NCBI GenBank assembly: GCA_963708425.1
Contig: OY970206.1
Location: 124,001-188,000 of the forward strand
Source: JACMNW01 sp963708425
Lineage (GTDB): Bacteria; Pseudomonadota; Alphaproteobacteria; Rhodobacterales; Rhodobacteraceae
Direction of reading: 5' to 3'
Length of the DNA: 64,000 nucleotides
Position 1 is the stretch's first letter, and each line of letters opens with the position of its first letter. The notes beneath the pieces are model-generated. The model saw nothing but the letters and a program-made list of their open reading frames with translations, ran no database searches and was not told the origin of the DNA. The translations under genes were made by a program, and so were the position numbers. Below, piece after piece: positions 8,509 to 16,676 of the stretch.

Positions 8509-8836
8509 TCAATCCTCAAGCTAAGCTGGCAGACCACAGGTAAGCGGCAACTTTGGCGAAAAATCGTCGACTGTCCATGCACAACTTAGTCAACAATGGT
8601 CGGAGCGGTCGCAATTTTCTTGCTTGCGCAAACACATAGCAACCTAGGGTTTAAATCTGACTCTTTCGCCACCTTAAGCAATTTTTTGCCTATTGTCCTT
8701 GAAATAGCCACAAGAGGGCAATCGGCACTTGGGCTTCGATTCGGTTTATGCCATAAGGGCCTGTGTCTGGGGACGCGAAGTTTTGGGGGAACCGCCAGAA
8801 AGGTGGTCCACCGCGAGGGACGGGGCTATAGTCAGA
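8509..8836. other. Divergent intergenic region, no gene seen
   Basis: A 328-base spacer between the divergent L,D-transpeptidase and DUF882 genes. It is more AT-rich than its surroundings around 8620-8710 and includes the small palindrome TTGCGCAA (8626-8633). Open frames here are short and have no ribosome-binding site. It presumably holds both promoters, but I could not place convincing -35/-10 pairs. Confidence 0.5.
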
Positions 8837-9406
8837 ATGACAAATACAACACTTCCTATGCTGTCGCGGCGTGGCCTTCTTGGCGCATTCGCTGCGACGG
8901 CATTGATCGCCGCTCCGACATACAGCAGCGCATTTGGCTTGCTGAAGGGTGCGGGCGATATTCGCCGGATCAAGATGTATTCGGGCCGAACTGGCGAAAG
9001 CATCGACACGATTTACTGGATCGAAGGCGAGTACATTCCGGAAGTTCTAAAAGAAATCAACTACTTCATGCGCGACTGGCGGTCTGACGAAAAGACCAAG
9101 ATCGACCCACGCAATGTCGACATCATGGCAGCGGCGCATCGCCTGATGGACGTGAACGAACCCTACATGATGCTGTCCGGCTATCGCAGCCCATCGACAA
9201 ATGCGATGCTTCGGTCGCGGTCGCGCGGTGTGGCGAAGAACTCGCTTCACATGAAGGGCCAGGCTGCTGATCTACGGCTTGAATCGCGTTCGGTTGGTCA
9301 AATGGCCAAGGCGGCGTCGGCCTGCGCGTCGGGTGGTGTTGGCCGTTATTCGCGATCAAACTTCGTACACATGGACTGCGGCCCCGTTCGCACTTGGGGC
9401 GGCTGA
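8837..9406 (+). CDS. Tat-exported DUF882 (peptidase M15-like, YcbK family) protein
   Basis: 189 residues from the ATG at 8837. An upstream in-frame start at 8729 would bury the signal. The twin-arginine signal is SRRGLLGAFAATALIAAP. The DUF882 domain keeps the zinc-site pattern of D-Ala-D-Ala carboxypeptidase-like M15 enzymes: SLHMKGQAADLRL (His and Asp) and FVHMDCG (second His). YRSPSTNAML before them is also characteristic. E. coli MepK (YcbK) of this family cleaves 3-3 peptidoglycan cross-links, which would pair well with the divergent L,D-transpeptidase (inference). A strong terminator follows. Confidence 0.88.
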   Translation: MTNTTLPMLSRRGLLGAFAATALIAAPTYSSAFGLLKGAGDIRRIKMYSGRTGESIDTIYWIEGEYIPEVLKEINYFMRDWRSDEKTKIDPRNVDIMAAAHRLMDVNEPYMMLSGYRSPSTNAMLRSRSRGVAKNSLHMKGQAADLRLESRSVGQMAKAASACASGGVGRYSRSNFVHMDCGPVRTWGG

Positions 9407-9440
9407 TAGTTTAGATCGTTCTAGTTTTAGGAACAAACAA

Positions 9441-9463
9441 GGGTGCCAAATCGGCACCCTTTT
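9441..9463 (+). terminator. Rho-independent terminator after DUF882 gene
   Basis: Perfect 7-bp stem GGGTGCC/GGCACCC with a five-base loop AAATC, followed by TTTT. It lies 35 bases after the stop codon and could also serve the converging rlmE transcript. Confidence 0.8.
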
Positions 9464-9499
9464 GTATTTCTCTGACATGTCATTGTTTCCAAAGCATGT

Positions 9500-10240
9500 T
9501 TAATCCTGCGCTGCGTCATCATCCTCCGCCGGCTTGCGCCGAAACCCCATTGCCACCACAAATTTCTCGGAACTGTCGGTCCGCGAGGCTGGTGGTTTGA
9601 CGTTTGCAACTTTGGTGAAATTTTTCTTCAGCATGGTTTGCAGCCCAACCTCGGCACCACCAGCCAAGACCTTTGCCACGAATGTGCCCCCATCCTCCAA
9701 CACGTCAAAGGCAAACATCACCGCCGCTTCGCACAAGGCGATGATACGAAGGTGATCCGTGTCTTTATGGCCAGAACTGGCCGCCGCCATATCAGACAGA
9801 ACCACATCCGCCCTGCCGCCCAACCAGTCTTTGACCTTTTGATCAGCGCCGTCTTCCAGAAAATCCAGCTGATGTAGCTGCGCCCCGGCAATGGGCTCTA
9901 CCTCTTGCAGATCAACACCCAGAACGCTGCCAACTGGTTTTGACTTGCGGTCCGACAACGCGTTTACCCGCACGACAGCAACTTGACACCAACCGCCCGG
10001 AGCACAGCCCAGATCGACCACCCGTGCGCCGGGTTTGAAAAAGCCGTACTTGTCGTCCAGCTCCAAGATCTTATAAGCCGCGCGTCCACGATATCCTTCG
10101 CGCTTGGCGCGTTGAACATAGGGGTCGTTCAATTGCCGCTCCAACCACAAAGTCGAAGACAGTTTGCGCCCTTTGGCAGTTTTGACGCGAATGCGCAGTT
10201 CGCGCTGGCCGCGCCCGGATGTGGCTTTTTCAGTGGTCAT
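9500..10240 (-). CDS. rlmE: 23S rRNA (uridine2552-2'-O)-methyltransferase RlmE (FtsJ)
   Basis: 246 residues, slightly longer than E. coli RlmE. It methylates U2552 in the A loop of 23S rRNA using S-adenosylmethionine. The SAM-binding motif is VVDLGCAPGGWCQV. The K-D-K-E catalytic tetrad can be assigned to Lys in RAAYKI, Asp in VVLSDMAA, Lys in FVAKVLAGG and Glu in SSEKFVVAMGFR. An N-terminal basic extension precedes the fold. Its ATG overlaps the stop codon of the ppx-like gene (ATGA), giving a two-gene operon. Confidence 0.94.
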   Translation of the reverse strand: MTTEKATSGRGQRELRIRVKTAKGRKLSSTLWLERQLNDPYVQRAKREGYRGRAAYKILELDDKYGFFKPGARVVDLGCAPGGWCQVAVVRVNALSDRKSKPVGSVLGVDLQEVEPIAGAQLHQLDFLEDGADQKVKDWLGGRADVVLSDMAAASSGHKDTDHLRIIALCEAAVMFAFDVLEDGGTFVAKVLAGGAEVGLQTMLKKNFTKVANVKPPASRTDSSEKFVVAMGFRRKPAEDDDAAQD

Positions 10241-11373
10241 TCGTAAGGTCCGTCTTCAAGAACGCCGTCCGCGCTCATTTGCGCATAAAGCAGACCTTCG
10301 CGCAAACCACGGTCTGCGACAGAAAGCCGATCGGTGGGCCATATCCGCATCAGAGCCTGAAGGATAGCCGCACCAGACATGATCAACGAATGCCTGTCAC
10401 GCCCGATGCGGGGGTCGCTACGCCGCCCCTCCGGACCAAGCACCAGAAAGTCGCGGATCACGTGATCGATCTGGTCTGACGTCATCAACAGCCCGTCAAC
10501 CTTGGCGCGATCATAGCGCCGCAAGCCCAGAAACGACGCCGCAACCGTGGTGATGGTGCCCGACGTACCGATGATCTGAAAGCCCTCGCGCGGGTTTTCG
10601 GCGTTGTAAGGCGAAAAGCTGGATAGATTCTCTTCAAAAAACCAACTCATCAGGGCAAAGCGCGCACCGTCATCTTCGACATCGGCGAACTGATCTTTAA
10701 GCGTAGCGACACCCAGCGGCACCGAAATCCAATCGACCACTCTTGCAGACGGCACATCACCAGTTTGCACAAAACCCGAATGCAGCCGCATGATCGCGCG
10801 CGGGCGTTCTTCCGGGGCCACCGCAGAAAGGTCTATCCAGACAAGCTCGGTCGACCCGCCGCCAATATCGACAACCAATAGCTGTTCGGTGCGTTGCGAA
10901 ACAAGCGGTGCACAAGAAATCACCGCAAGACGCGCCTCTTCTTCGGGTTGGATCACCTCAAGCGATAGCCCGGTTTCGCGGCGCACTTGGCGAATGAACT
11001 CCCGCGCGTTTTTGGCGCGGCGGCAGGCCTCAGTTGCAACAAGCCGCATCCGCCGGACGTTGTGTTTCTCGATCTTCTTCTGGCATATCCGCAGCGCTTG
11101 AATGGTCCGCGCCATTGACGCACGCGACAGCTTGCCTGACGCCTCCAGCCCCGCCCCAAGCTGGACGGTCTTGGAAAAGCTGTCGATAACCTGAAACTGA
11201 CTGCCCCGAGGCTGAGCAATCAGCATCCGGCAAGAGTTCGTGCCAAGATCCAATGCAGCATACAGCTGCACCGATGATTCTGCAGGGGGCGCAGACGGTT
11301 CGACCAAAGCAACAGCTTCTACGCTGCTTGCCTCCGGGATCGCGTCCGCCCCCGCGGGACGCTCGGGCGTCAT
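10237..11373 (-). CDS. Ppx/GppA family exopolyphosphatase
   Basis: 378 residues, shorter than the two-domain E. coli enzymes and consisting mainly of the ASKHA phosphatase core. Motifs seen are LDLGTNSCRMLI (phosphate 1), VVDIGGGSTELVW (phosphate 2) and IGTSGTITTVAASFLGL. The family hydrolyses polyphosphate or guanosine pentaphosphate and so influences the stringent response. The frame runs upstream to 11430, but GGAGG seven bases before the ATG at 11373 fixes the start. The first ~45 residues are Pro/Ala-rich and probably disordered. It is co-transcribed with rlmE. Confidence 0.9.
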   Translation of the reverse strand: MTPERPAGADAIPEASSVEAVALVEPSAPPAESSVQLYAALDLGTNSCRMLIAQPRGSQFQVIDSFSKTVQLGAGLEASGKLSRASMARTIQALRICQKKIEKHNVRRMRLVATEACRRAKNAREFIRQVRRETGLSLEVIQPEEEARLAVISCAPLVSQRTEQLLVVDIGGGSTELVWIDLSAVAPEERPRAIMRLHSGFVQTGDVPSARVVDWISVPLGVATLKDQFADVEDDGARFALMSWFFEENLSSFSPYNAENPREGFQIIGTSGTITTVAASFLGLRRYDRAKVDGLLMTSDQIDHVIRDFLVLGPEGRRSDPRIGRDRHSLIMSGAAILQALMRIWPTDRLSVADRGLREGLLYAQMSADGVLEDGPYE

Positions 11374-11643
11374 ATTGCGCCCTCCAACTGTGGTTGAGAT
11401 CAGGGTATCCCCAGCGCGCCGCTTAGGCAAGCACGGATCAAATCGAGTTAGCTAGTGATGTGCGCGATTTATGATTTCCATGAAAACTTCGAACATGGCA
11501 TGGGGTCGCGCGCCCGCTGCAAGTCGGTTATCAAGGCTGGGCTTTTGGTCAAGGGTCGCTTGAAGCGGAGTTTATGTCGAAAACCGACAGTGCGGGTCGG
11601 TGTTTGGCGCTAGAAGAGGCTGAAATGCAGCGGGGAATCGACC

Positions 11644-11940
11644 ATGCCGGAAGTAACAGTTGTCTATTGGCGCGATATCCCGGCACAGGTGATTGTCGGC
11701 AAGGGGCGTAGCGGATCAAAGGTGCAGCTTTCCGAACGGTTCGAGCAAGCGATTGACCGCTGTGCCATGAAAATTGGCGCGCGCGACACCGACAGCTACC
11801 TTGCTGAATGGCGGAAAGCGACGCCTTACACCGTCGAAGGTGACCAAGCCGACGTCGCAAGAACCGAGGCCGCCCGCCTTGAGGCGGAATTTGATGCCAC
11901 TCGCCTGAAGTCTTTGATCGATGCCGACGGCTGGGCCTGA
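11644..11940 (+). CDS. Small conserved 'virulence factor' (PF13769-type) protein
   Basis: 98 residues starting MPEVTVVYWRDIPAQVIVGKG and ending in a helical ARLEAEFDATRLK segment. It matches my recollection of the Pfam 'virulence factor' family, whose name is historical and gives no real function. A GGGGA ribosome site precedes the ATG. It is the first gene of a plus-strand cluster with an MTHFR-like enzyme, a corrinoid methyltransferase and a corrinoid activator. A role in corrinoid C1 metabolism, perhaps as an accessory subunit, is therefore more likely than virulence (inference). The 270-base region upstream holds divergent promoters that I could not resolve. Confidence 0.75.
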   Translation: MPEVTVVYWRDIPAQVIVGKGRSGSKVQLSERFEQAIDRCAMKIGARDTDSYLAEWRKATPYTVEGDQADVARTEAARLEAEFDATRLKSLIDADGWA

Positions 11941-11965
11941 CCCCCTGCCCCTTAAGGAACGCATA

Positions 11966-12889
11966 ATGGCCCTGTTCAATTTTCGTCGTGACACGCAGCC
12001 CGCACCCATCGCGCCCGCCCCAGATGTAGAGGCCTTCTTGCAAGGTTATTCCATCGAAGTGATGCCGCGCACCGCAGAAAAGGTCGAAGATTTTCGCGCG
12101 CTTCTTCCCAAGGGCACACGCGTCTACATCGCCCATATCGAGGGCACGCCGATTGAAGACATGGTCGCCACCGCCAAGCGACTGAACGCCGATGGTTTCC
12201 CGGTAATGCCACACTTCCCGGCCCGGATCATTCCTGATCGGGCAACGCTTGCAGATTGGATCGCCCGATACCGGGGGGAAGCTAACGTAAAACAGGCGCT
12301 GCTACTTGGCGGTGGCGTCAACACACCTGCGGGCGACTTTGACAGCTCGATGCAATTGATCGAAAGCGGATTGTTTGACGGCTTTGATCGCTTGCACGTG
12401 GCTGGCCACCCGGAAGGCAACAAGGATATCGACAAAGACGGCGGCGACCGCGTCGTGATGAAAGCCTTGCGTTGGAAACAAGCGTTCAGCGAACGTACCG
12501 ATGCAAAAATGGCCATTACGACCCAGTTCTGCTTTGATGCAGCCCCAGTCATCGCTTGGGCCGACAAGCTGGCTGCGGCCGGAATTTCCCTGCCGATCCA
12601 TATCGGCATTGCTGGCCCGGCAAAGCTGCAGACGCTGATCAAGTTTGCTATCGCTTGCGGCGTTGGCCCGTCGCTTCGCGTGTTGCAAAAGCGCGCGATG
12701 GACGTGACGAAGCTGTTGTTGCCCTATGAACCAACGGACGTGGTCCAAGCGCTTGCGGCGCACAAAGCTGCAAACCCCGATTTTGGCATCGAATCCGTGC
12801 ATTTCTTTCCACTTGGCGGCATCAAAACTAATGCCGCCTGGGCAACAGAACATGGTGGCGCGTCTGGCGTGGCCGTCGCAAACACTTAA
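11966..12889 (+). CDS. Methylenetetrahydrofolate reductase family protein
   Basis: 307 residues with the MetF-type TIM barrel. Recognisable segments are VYIAHIEGTPIEDMVATAKRL, FPVMPHFPARII, ALLLGGG and RLHVAGHPEGN. MTHFRs interconvert 5,10-methylene-THF and 5-methyl-THF with FAD. The start at 11966 has AAGGA upstream; an in-frame start at 11921 would overlap the previous gene. It sits between the PF13769 protein and the methyl-THF:corrinoid methyltransferase. Here it may work in the oxidative direction to return methyl-THF to the C1 pool (inference). A biosynthetic MetF elsewhere in the genome would support that. Confidence 0.85.
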   Translation: MALFNFRRDTQPAPIAPAPDVEAFLQGYSIEVMPRTAEKVEDFRALLPKGTRVYIAHIEGTPIEDMVATAKRLNADGFPVMPHFPARIIPDRATLADWIARYRGEANVKQALLLGGGVNTPAGDFDSSMQLIESGLFDGFDRLHVAGHPEGNKDIDKDGGDRVVMKALRWKQAFSERTDAKMAITTQFCFDAAPVIAWADKLAAAGISLPIHIGIAGPAKLQTLIKFAIACGVGPSLRVLQKRAMDVTKLLLPYEPTDVVQALAAHKAANPDFGIESVHFFPLGGIKTNAAWATEHGGASGVAVANT

Positions 12890-12904
12890 TTCAAAGGCTG
12901 AAGA

Positions 12905-13897
12905 ATGACCCGCACCGTACTGGAATCTAAAACTAAGACCGTCATCATCGGCTTTGACGAACCGTTCTGCGTGATCGGCGAACGTATCAATCCCACCGGA
13001 CGGAAAAAATTGGCGGCAGAGTTGGAGCTGGGCGATTTCACCACAGTGCTGAAAGACGCGCTGGAACAGGTCGCCTGTGGTGCAATGGTGCTGGACGTGA
13101 ATTCGGGTGCCGTGTTCACTAACAAGATGGCAAGCGATCCGCGTTATGCCGACAACAACTTTGTCGAACCACCGCTGATGCGCGAGTTGATCCTGCGTAT
13201 TCAAGCGATTACCGACGTGCCATTGTGTATCGATAGCTCGGTCCCGGGCGCGCTTGAGGCTGGTTTGATGGCCTGTGAAGGTCGCCCGCTGCTGAATTCT
13301 GTAACCGGCGAGGAAGAACGGCTGGAACTCGTCCTGCCGCTGGTCAAAAAATATAATGTGCCGGTTGTGGCTATCTCGAACGACGATACCGGCATTTCGG
13401 TTGATCCCGACGTCCGCTTCGCCGTGGCGAAAAAGATCGTCGAACGCGCGGCAGATTTCGGCATTCCCGCGCATGACATTGTGGTTGATCCGCTAGTCAT
13501 GCCAGTTGGTGCGATGGGGTCGGCTGGCCAGCAAGTCTTTACCCTCGTGCGCCGCCTGCGCGACGAATTGGGCGTGAACACCACCTGCGGCGCCTCCAAC
13601 ATCAGCTTTGGCTTGCCGCACCGTCACGGCATCAACGCCGCCTTCCTGCCAATGGCAATTGGCGCCGGCATGACATCGGCCATCATGAACCCCGTGCGGC
13701 AGGTCGAAATGGAAGCCATTCGTGCGGCCAACTTCCTGATGAACCATGACGCGAACGGCGGCGAATGGATCCGCTTCAGCCGTGTTCTTGAGGCGGTTGA
13801 AGGTGGCCGAACCTTCGCAGAAGCCAGCGCCGAAGCTTCCGCCGCAGGTGGCCGCGGCGGCCGCTCGGGTGGCCGCGCGGGCCGTGCGAGGGGCTAA
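12905..13897 (+). CDS. Methyltetrahydrofolate:corrinoid methyltransferase (pterin-binding)
   Basis: 330 residues. This is a pterin-binding TIM barrel of the DHPS/MeTr/MetH-domain family. Visible landmarks are CVIGERINPTGRKKL, MVLDVNSG, CIDSSVPGALEAGL, NSVTGEEERL and TCGASNISFGLPHRHG. It moves a methyl group between tetrahydrofolate and a cob(I)alamin carrier protein. The last ~25 residues are odd: an Ala/Gly/Arg-rich tail (AGGRGGRSGGRAGRARG) beyond the normal end of the fold. It is 15 bases downstream of the MTHFR gene. No separate B12-binding carrier protein is encoded in the window. Confidence 0.87.
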   Translation: MTRTVLESKTKTVIIGFDEPFCVIGERINPTGRKKLAAELELGDFTTVLKDALEQVACGAMVLDVNSGAVFTNKMASDPRYADNNFVEPPLMRELILRIQAITDVPLCIDSSVPGALEAGLMACEGRPLLNSVTGEEERLELVLPLVKKYNVPVVAISNDDTGISVDPDVRFAVAKKIVERAADFGIPAHDIVVDPLVMPVGAMGSAGQQVFTLVRRLRDELGVNTTCGASNISFGLPHRHGINAAFLPMAIGAGMTSAIMNPVRQVEMEAIRAANFLMNHDANGGEWIRFSRVLEAVEGGRTFAEASAEASAAGGRGGRSGGRAGRARG

Positions 13898-14027
13898 GCA
13901 CCACCCTGCATACCCCTTAAATGACTTTCCAGATGTTGCTCTGGCGCAGTCGGAACCACAGGTGCCGCAATCTGGCATTGCGTGCGCTTTGCGGTGCCCT
14001 ACAACTGCGCTTTAGCAGGAGTATGCA

Positions 14028-16064
14028 ATGACGAACGACGCGCTGGTGATCTTTACCCCCTCAGGCAAGCGGGGCCGCTTTGCCCTTGGCACACCGATCT
14101 TGACTGCAGCACGCCAGTTAGGCGTCGATCTTGATTCCGTCTGCGGCGGGCGTGGAATTTGCTCGAAATGCCAGATCACACCCGGTTACGGCGAGTTTTC
14201 CAAACACGGCGTCACCGTTTCCGCCAATGCGCTGTCGGAATGGAATTCTGTCGAAGAACGCTACAAATCCATTCGCGGGCTGATTGAAGGCCGCCGCCTT
14301 GGGTGCCAGGCCAAGGTGATGGGCGATGTGGTGGTCGACGTGCCGCCCGAAAGTCAGGTCCACAAACAGGTCATCCGCAAATCTGCCACTCAGCGCGATA
14401 TCGTGATGGATCCAGCAACCCGGCTTTTGTATGTCGAGGTCGCCGAACCTGACATGCACGAGCCGTCAGGCGATTTTGAACGGCTGGCGGCAGCTTTGCT
14501 GGACCAATGGCAGGTGGTCGGCGTCACAGCCGATCTGGCCCTGATGCGCCGCCTGCAACCTGCCCTGCGCAAGGGTGAATGGAAGGTCACTGTTGCCGTG
14601 CACCGCGGTAACCATGATGCCAGCCCGCGCATCCTCGATATCTGGCCCGGCTTCCACGACGGCGGGCTGTACGGACTGGCAATCGACCTCGGATCAACAA
14701 CCATCGCCGCCCATCTGTGCGATCTGCGCGACGGCTCAGTCCTTGCTTCGGCTGGCCTGATGAACCCGCAAATCAGGTTCGGCGAAGACCTGATGAGCAG
14801 GGTGTCCTATGCGATGATGAACCCCGGCGGCGATGTCGAAATGACCCGCGCCGTGCGCGAGGCGATCAACGCGCTTGCGGTATCAATCGCTGCAGAAGCC
14901 AACATCGCACCAACCGCGATCTATGAAGCGGTGGTGGTCTGCAACCCCGTGATGCATCATCTTCTGTTGGGTATTGATCCGGTCGAACTGGGCCAGGCAC
15001 CGTTCGCGCTGGCGCTTTCAGCCAGCCTTAGTCTTGATGCGCGCGAACTGGATATGACCGCGATCAACGCCTCGGCGCGGGTCTACATCCTGCCCTGCAT
15101 CGCGGGCCATGTCGGTGCCGACTGTGCGGCTGTCGCATTGTCGGAAGAACCCGGCAAATCCAAAGACATGGTCCTGATCGTCGATGTCGGCACCAATGCC
15201 GAACTGCTGCTAGGCAACGAAACCCGTGTTCTGGCCTGTTCGTCGCCAACCGGCCCCGCTTTTGAAGGCGCACAGATAAGCTCTGGCCAACGCGCTGCCC
15301 CCGGTGCGATCGAACGCGTCGAAATTGATGTCGTAACGAAGGAACCGCGCTTTCGTGTGATCGGGTCAGATGTCTGGTCGACCGAACCCGGTTTTGCTGA
15401 AGTCGTGGCCACAACCGGCGTCACGGGTATCTGTGGCTCGGGTATCATCGAAGCAGTGGCCGAAATGCGCATGGCAGGATTGGTCGATGCCAAAGGTCTG
15501 ATCGGATCAGCCGAACAGACCGGCACCAACCGCCTGATCCCCGAAGGCCGCACCCATAGCTACGTTCTGCACGATGGCTCGGCTGAGGGCGGCCCAAAGA
15601 TCATGGTCACCCAAGGCGATATTCGCGCAATCCAATTGGCCAAATCAGCACTATATGCGGGCGCGCGCCTGCTGATGGATGAAATTGGCATCGATACAGT
15701 GGACCGCGTGGTTCTTGCCGGGGCATTTGGCGCCCATATCAGCCCCAAGCACGCGATGGTGTTGGGCATGATCCCAGACGCGCCGCTGGATAAAGTTACG
15801 TCAGCCGGAAACGCCGCCGGCACGGGTGCGCGGATTGCTCTTTGCTCCGTTGCTGCGCGCAACGCGATCGAAACAACGGTGGGCGATATCCACAAGGTGG
15901 AAACCGCCATCGAGCCGAAGTTTCAAGAGCACTTCGTCAATGCCAACGCCATCCCCCATGCCACCGACCCGTTCCCCGAGCTTGCCAAAATCGTCACCCT
16001 GCCTTATGTCAGTTTCAACACGGGTGGCGGTGGCGATGGTGGGCGACGTCGCAGACGAGATTGA
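14028..16064 (+). CDS. Reductive activator of corrinoid proteins ([2Fe-2S] + ASKHA, DUF4445)
   Basis: 678 residues. The N-terminal plant-type ferredoxin domain has Cys39-x5-Cys45-x2-Cys48 and Cys93 (LGCQAK). A linker leads to a large ASKHA ATPase domain with LAIDLGSTTIAAHL (phosphate 1), IVDVGTNAELLLG (phosphate 2) and VVLAGAFGAHISP (adenosine). RACo-type proteins use ATP-driven electron transfer to reduce inactivated Co(II) corrinoid to Co(I). AGGAG lies six bases before the ATG. The extreme C-terminus (GGGGDGGRRRRRD) is Gly/Arg-rich, like that of the neighbouring methyltransferase. Its presence implies that a corrinoid methyl-transfer system operates in this organism. Confidence 0.9.
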   Translation: MTNDALVIFTPSGKRGRFALGTPILTAARQLGVDLDSVCGGRGICSKCQITPGYGEFSKHGVTVSANALSEWNSVEERYKSIRGLIEGRRLGCQAKVMGDVVVDVPPESQVHKQVIRKSATQRDIVMDPATRLLYVEVAEPDMHEPSGDFERLAAALLDQWQVVGVTADLALMRRLQPALRKGEWKVTVAVHRGNHDASPRILDIWPGFHDGGLYGLAIDLGSTTIAAHLCDLRDGSVLASAGLMNPQIRFGEDLMSRVSYAMMNPGGDVEMTRAVREAINALAVSIAAEANIAPTAIYEAVVVCNPVMHHLLLGIDPVELGQAPFALALSASLSLDARELDMTAINASARVYILPCIAGHVGADCAAVALSEEPGKSKDMVLIVDVGTNAELLLGNETRVLACSSPTGPAFEGAQISSGQRAAPGAIERVEIDVVTKEPRFRVIGSDVWSTEPGFAEVVATTGVTGICGSGIIEAVAEMRMAGLVDAKGLIGSAEQTGTNRLIPEGRTHSYVLHDGSAEGGPKIMVTQGDIRAIQLAKSALYAGARLLMDEIGIDTVDRVVLAGAFGAHISPKHAMVLGMIPDAPLDKVTSAGNAAGTGARIALCSVAARNAIETTVGDIHKVETAIEPKFQEHFVNANAIPHATDPFPELAKIVTLPYVSFNTGGGGDGGRRRRRD

Positions 16065-16133
16065 AACTGGGCTTGCCAACGTGTTGCATTTGCCTCTTTA
16101 TTAGCCAAAAGAACGCACGGGGCTGCCCACAGT

Positions 16134-16676
16134 ATGATCGACGATCCGGTAGCCCAATTGCTGGCGAAAGTGACCGCGCAAGATCGTGCTGCGTTTCGCG
16201 ATCTCTATTCCAGCACTTCTTCGAAACTCTTTGGCGTTCTATTACGTATCCTTAGCAATCGCGCCGAAGCGGAGGATGCGTTGCAAGAAGTGTTTACACG
16301 TGTGTGGTTACGGGCCGGACGGTTCGATCCTGAAAAAGGCCGGGCAATGAGCTGGTTGATTTCGGTGGCGCGCAATCATGCCATCGACCGCCTGCGCACT
16401 AGGGTCGAAGCAACGACCGCAACAGAAGACGAAGCCGAAACGCTTGTGGATCGTACACCCGGTGTCGAGGACGGCCTTATCGCCAAGGGCCAGGCCCGTC
16501 GGATAATCGACTGCATGTCGGCGCTAGAGCCGGACCGCGCCAAAGCCGTTCAAGGGGCGTATCTGGGTGGGATGTCCTATGCCGACTTGGCGACCAAGTT
16601 TAACGTTCCGCTGAACACGATGCGCACTTGGCTGCGGCGCAGCCTGTTGCAACTAAAAGAGTGTCTGGAACAATGA
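16134..16676 (+). CDS. ECF-type RNA polymerase sigma factor (SigK-like)
   Basis: 180 residues with sigma-2 (SNRAEAEDALQEVFTRVW, then FDPEKGRAMSWLISVARNHAIDRLR) and sigma-4 (YLGGMSYADLATKF, then LNTMRTWLRRSLLQL). No region 3 is present, as expected for ECF factors. It overlaps the following anti-sigma gene by ATGA and is followed by a fasciclin gene. This sigma/RskA-like/fasciclin arrangement is what I recall for SigK-type systems in proteobacteria. The gene begins 70 bases after the corrinoid activator and probably has its own, likely autoregulated, promoter. Confidence 0.93.
   Translation: MIDDPVAQLLAKVTAQDRAAFRDLYSSTSSKLFGVLLRILSNRAEAEDALQEVFTRVWLRAGRFDPEKGRAMSWLISVARNHAIDRLRTRVEATTATEDEAETLVDRTPGVEDGLIAKGQARRIIDCMSALEPDRAKAVQGAYLGGMSYADLATKFNVPLNTMRTWLRRSLLQLKECLEQ

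Noticed and set aside
8596..9087. 163-residue plus-strand frame across the DUF882 start
   Set aside because: Overlaps the Tat-signal gene in another frame, with no ribosome site or motif.
11431..11643. B12 or SAM riboswitch in front of the corrinoid cluster
   Set aside because: I looked for conserved cobalamin-box and SAM-riboswitch cores and saw none; only a weak ACCGAC/GTCGGT dyad is present.
12302..13474. 390-residue minus-strand reading frame
   Set aside because: It lies opposite the MTHFR and corrinoid methyltransferase genes, which have clear motifs and ribosome sites. Its His/Arg-rich composition is typical of a GC-rich antisense shadow.
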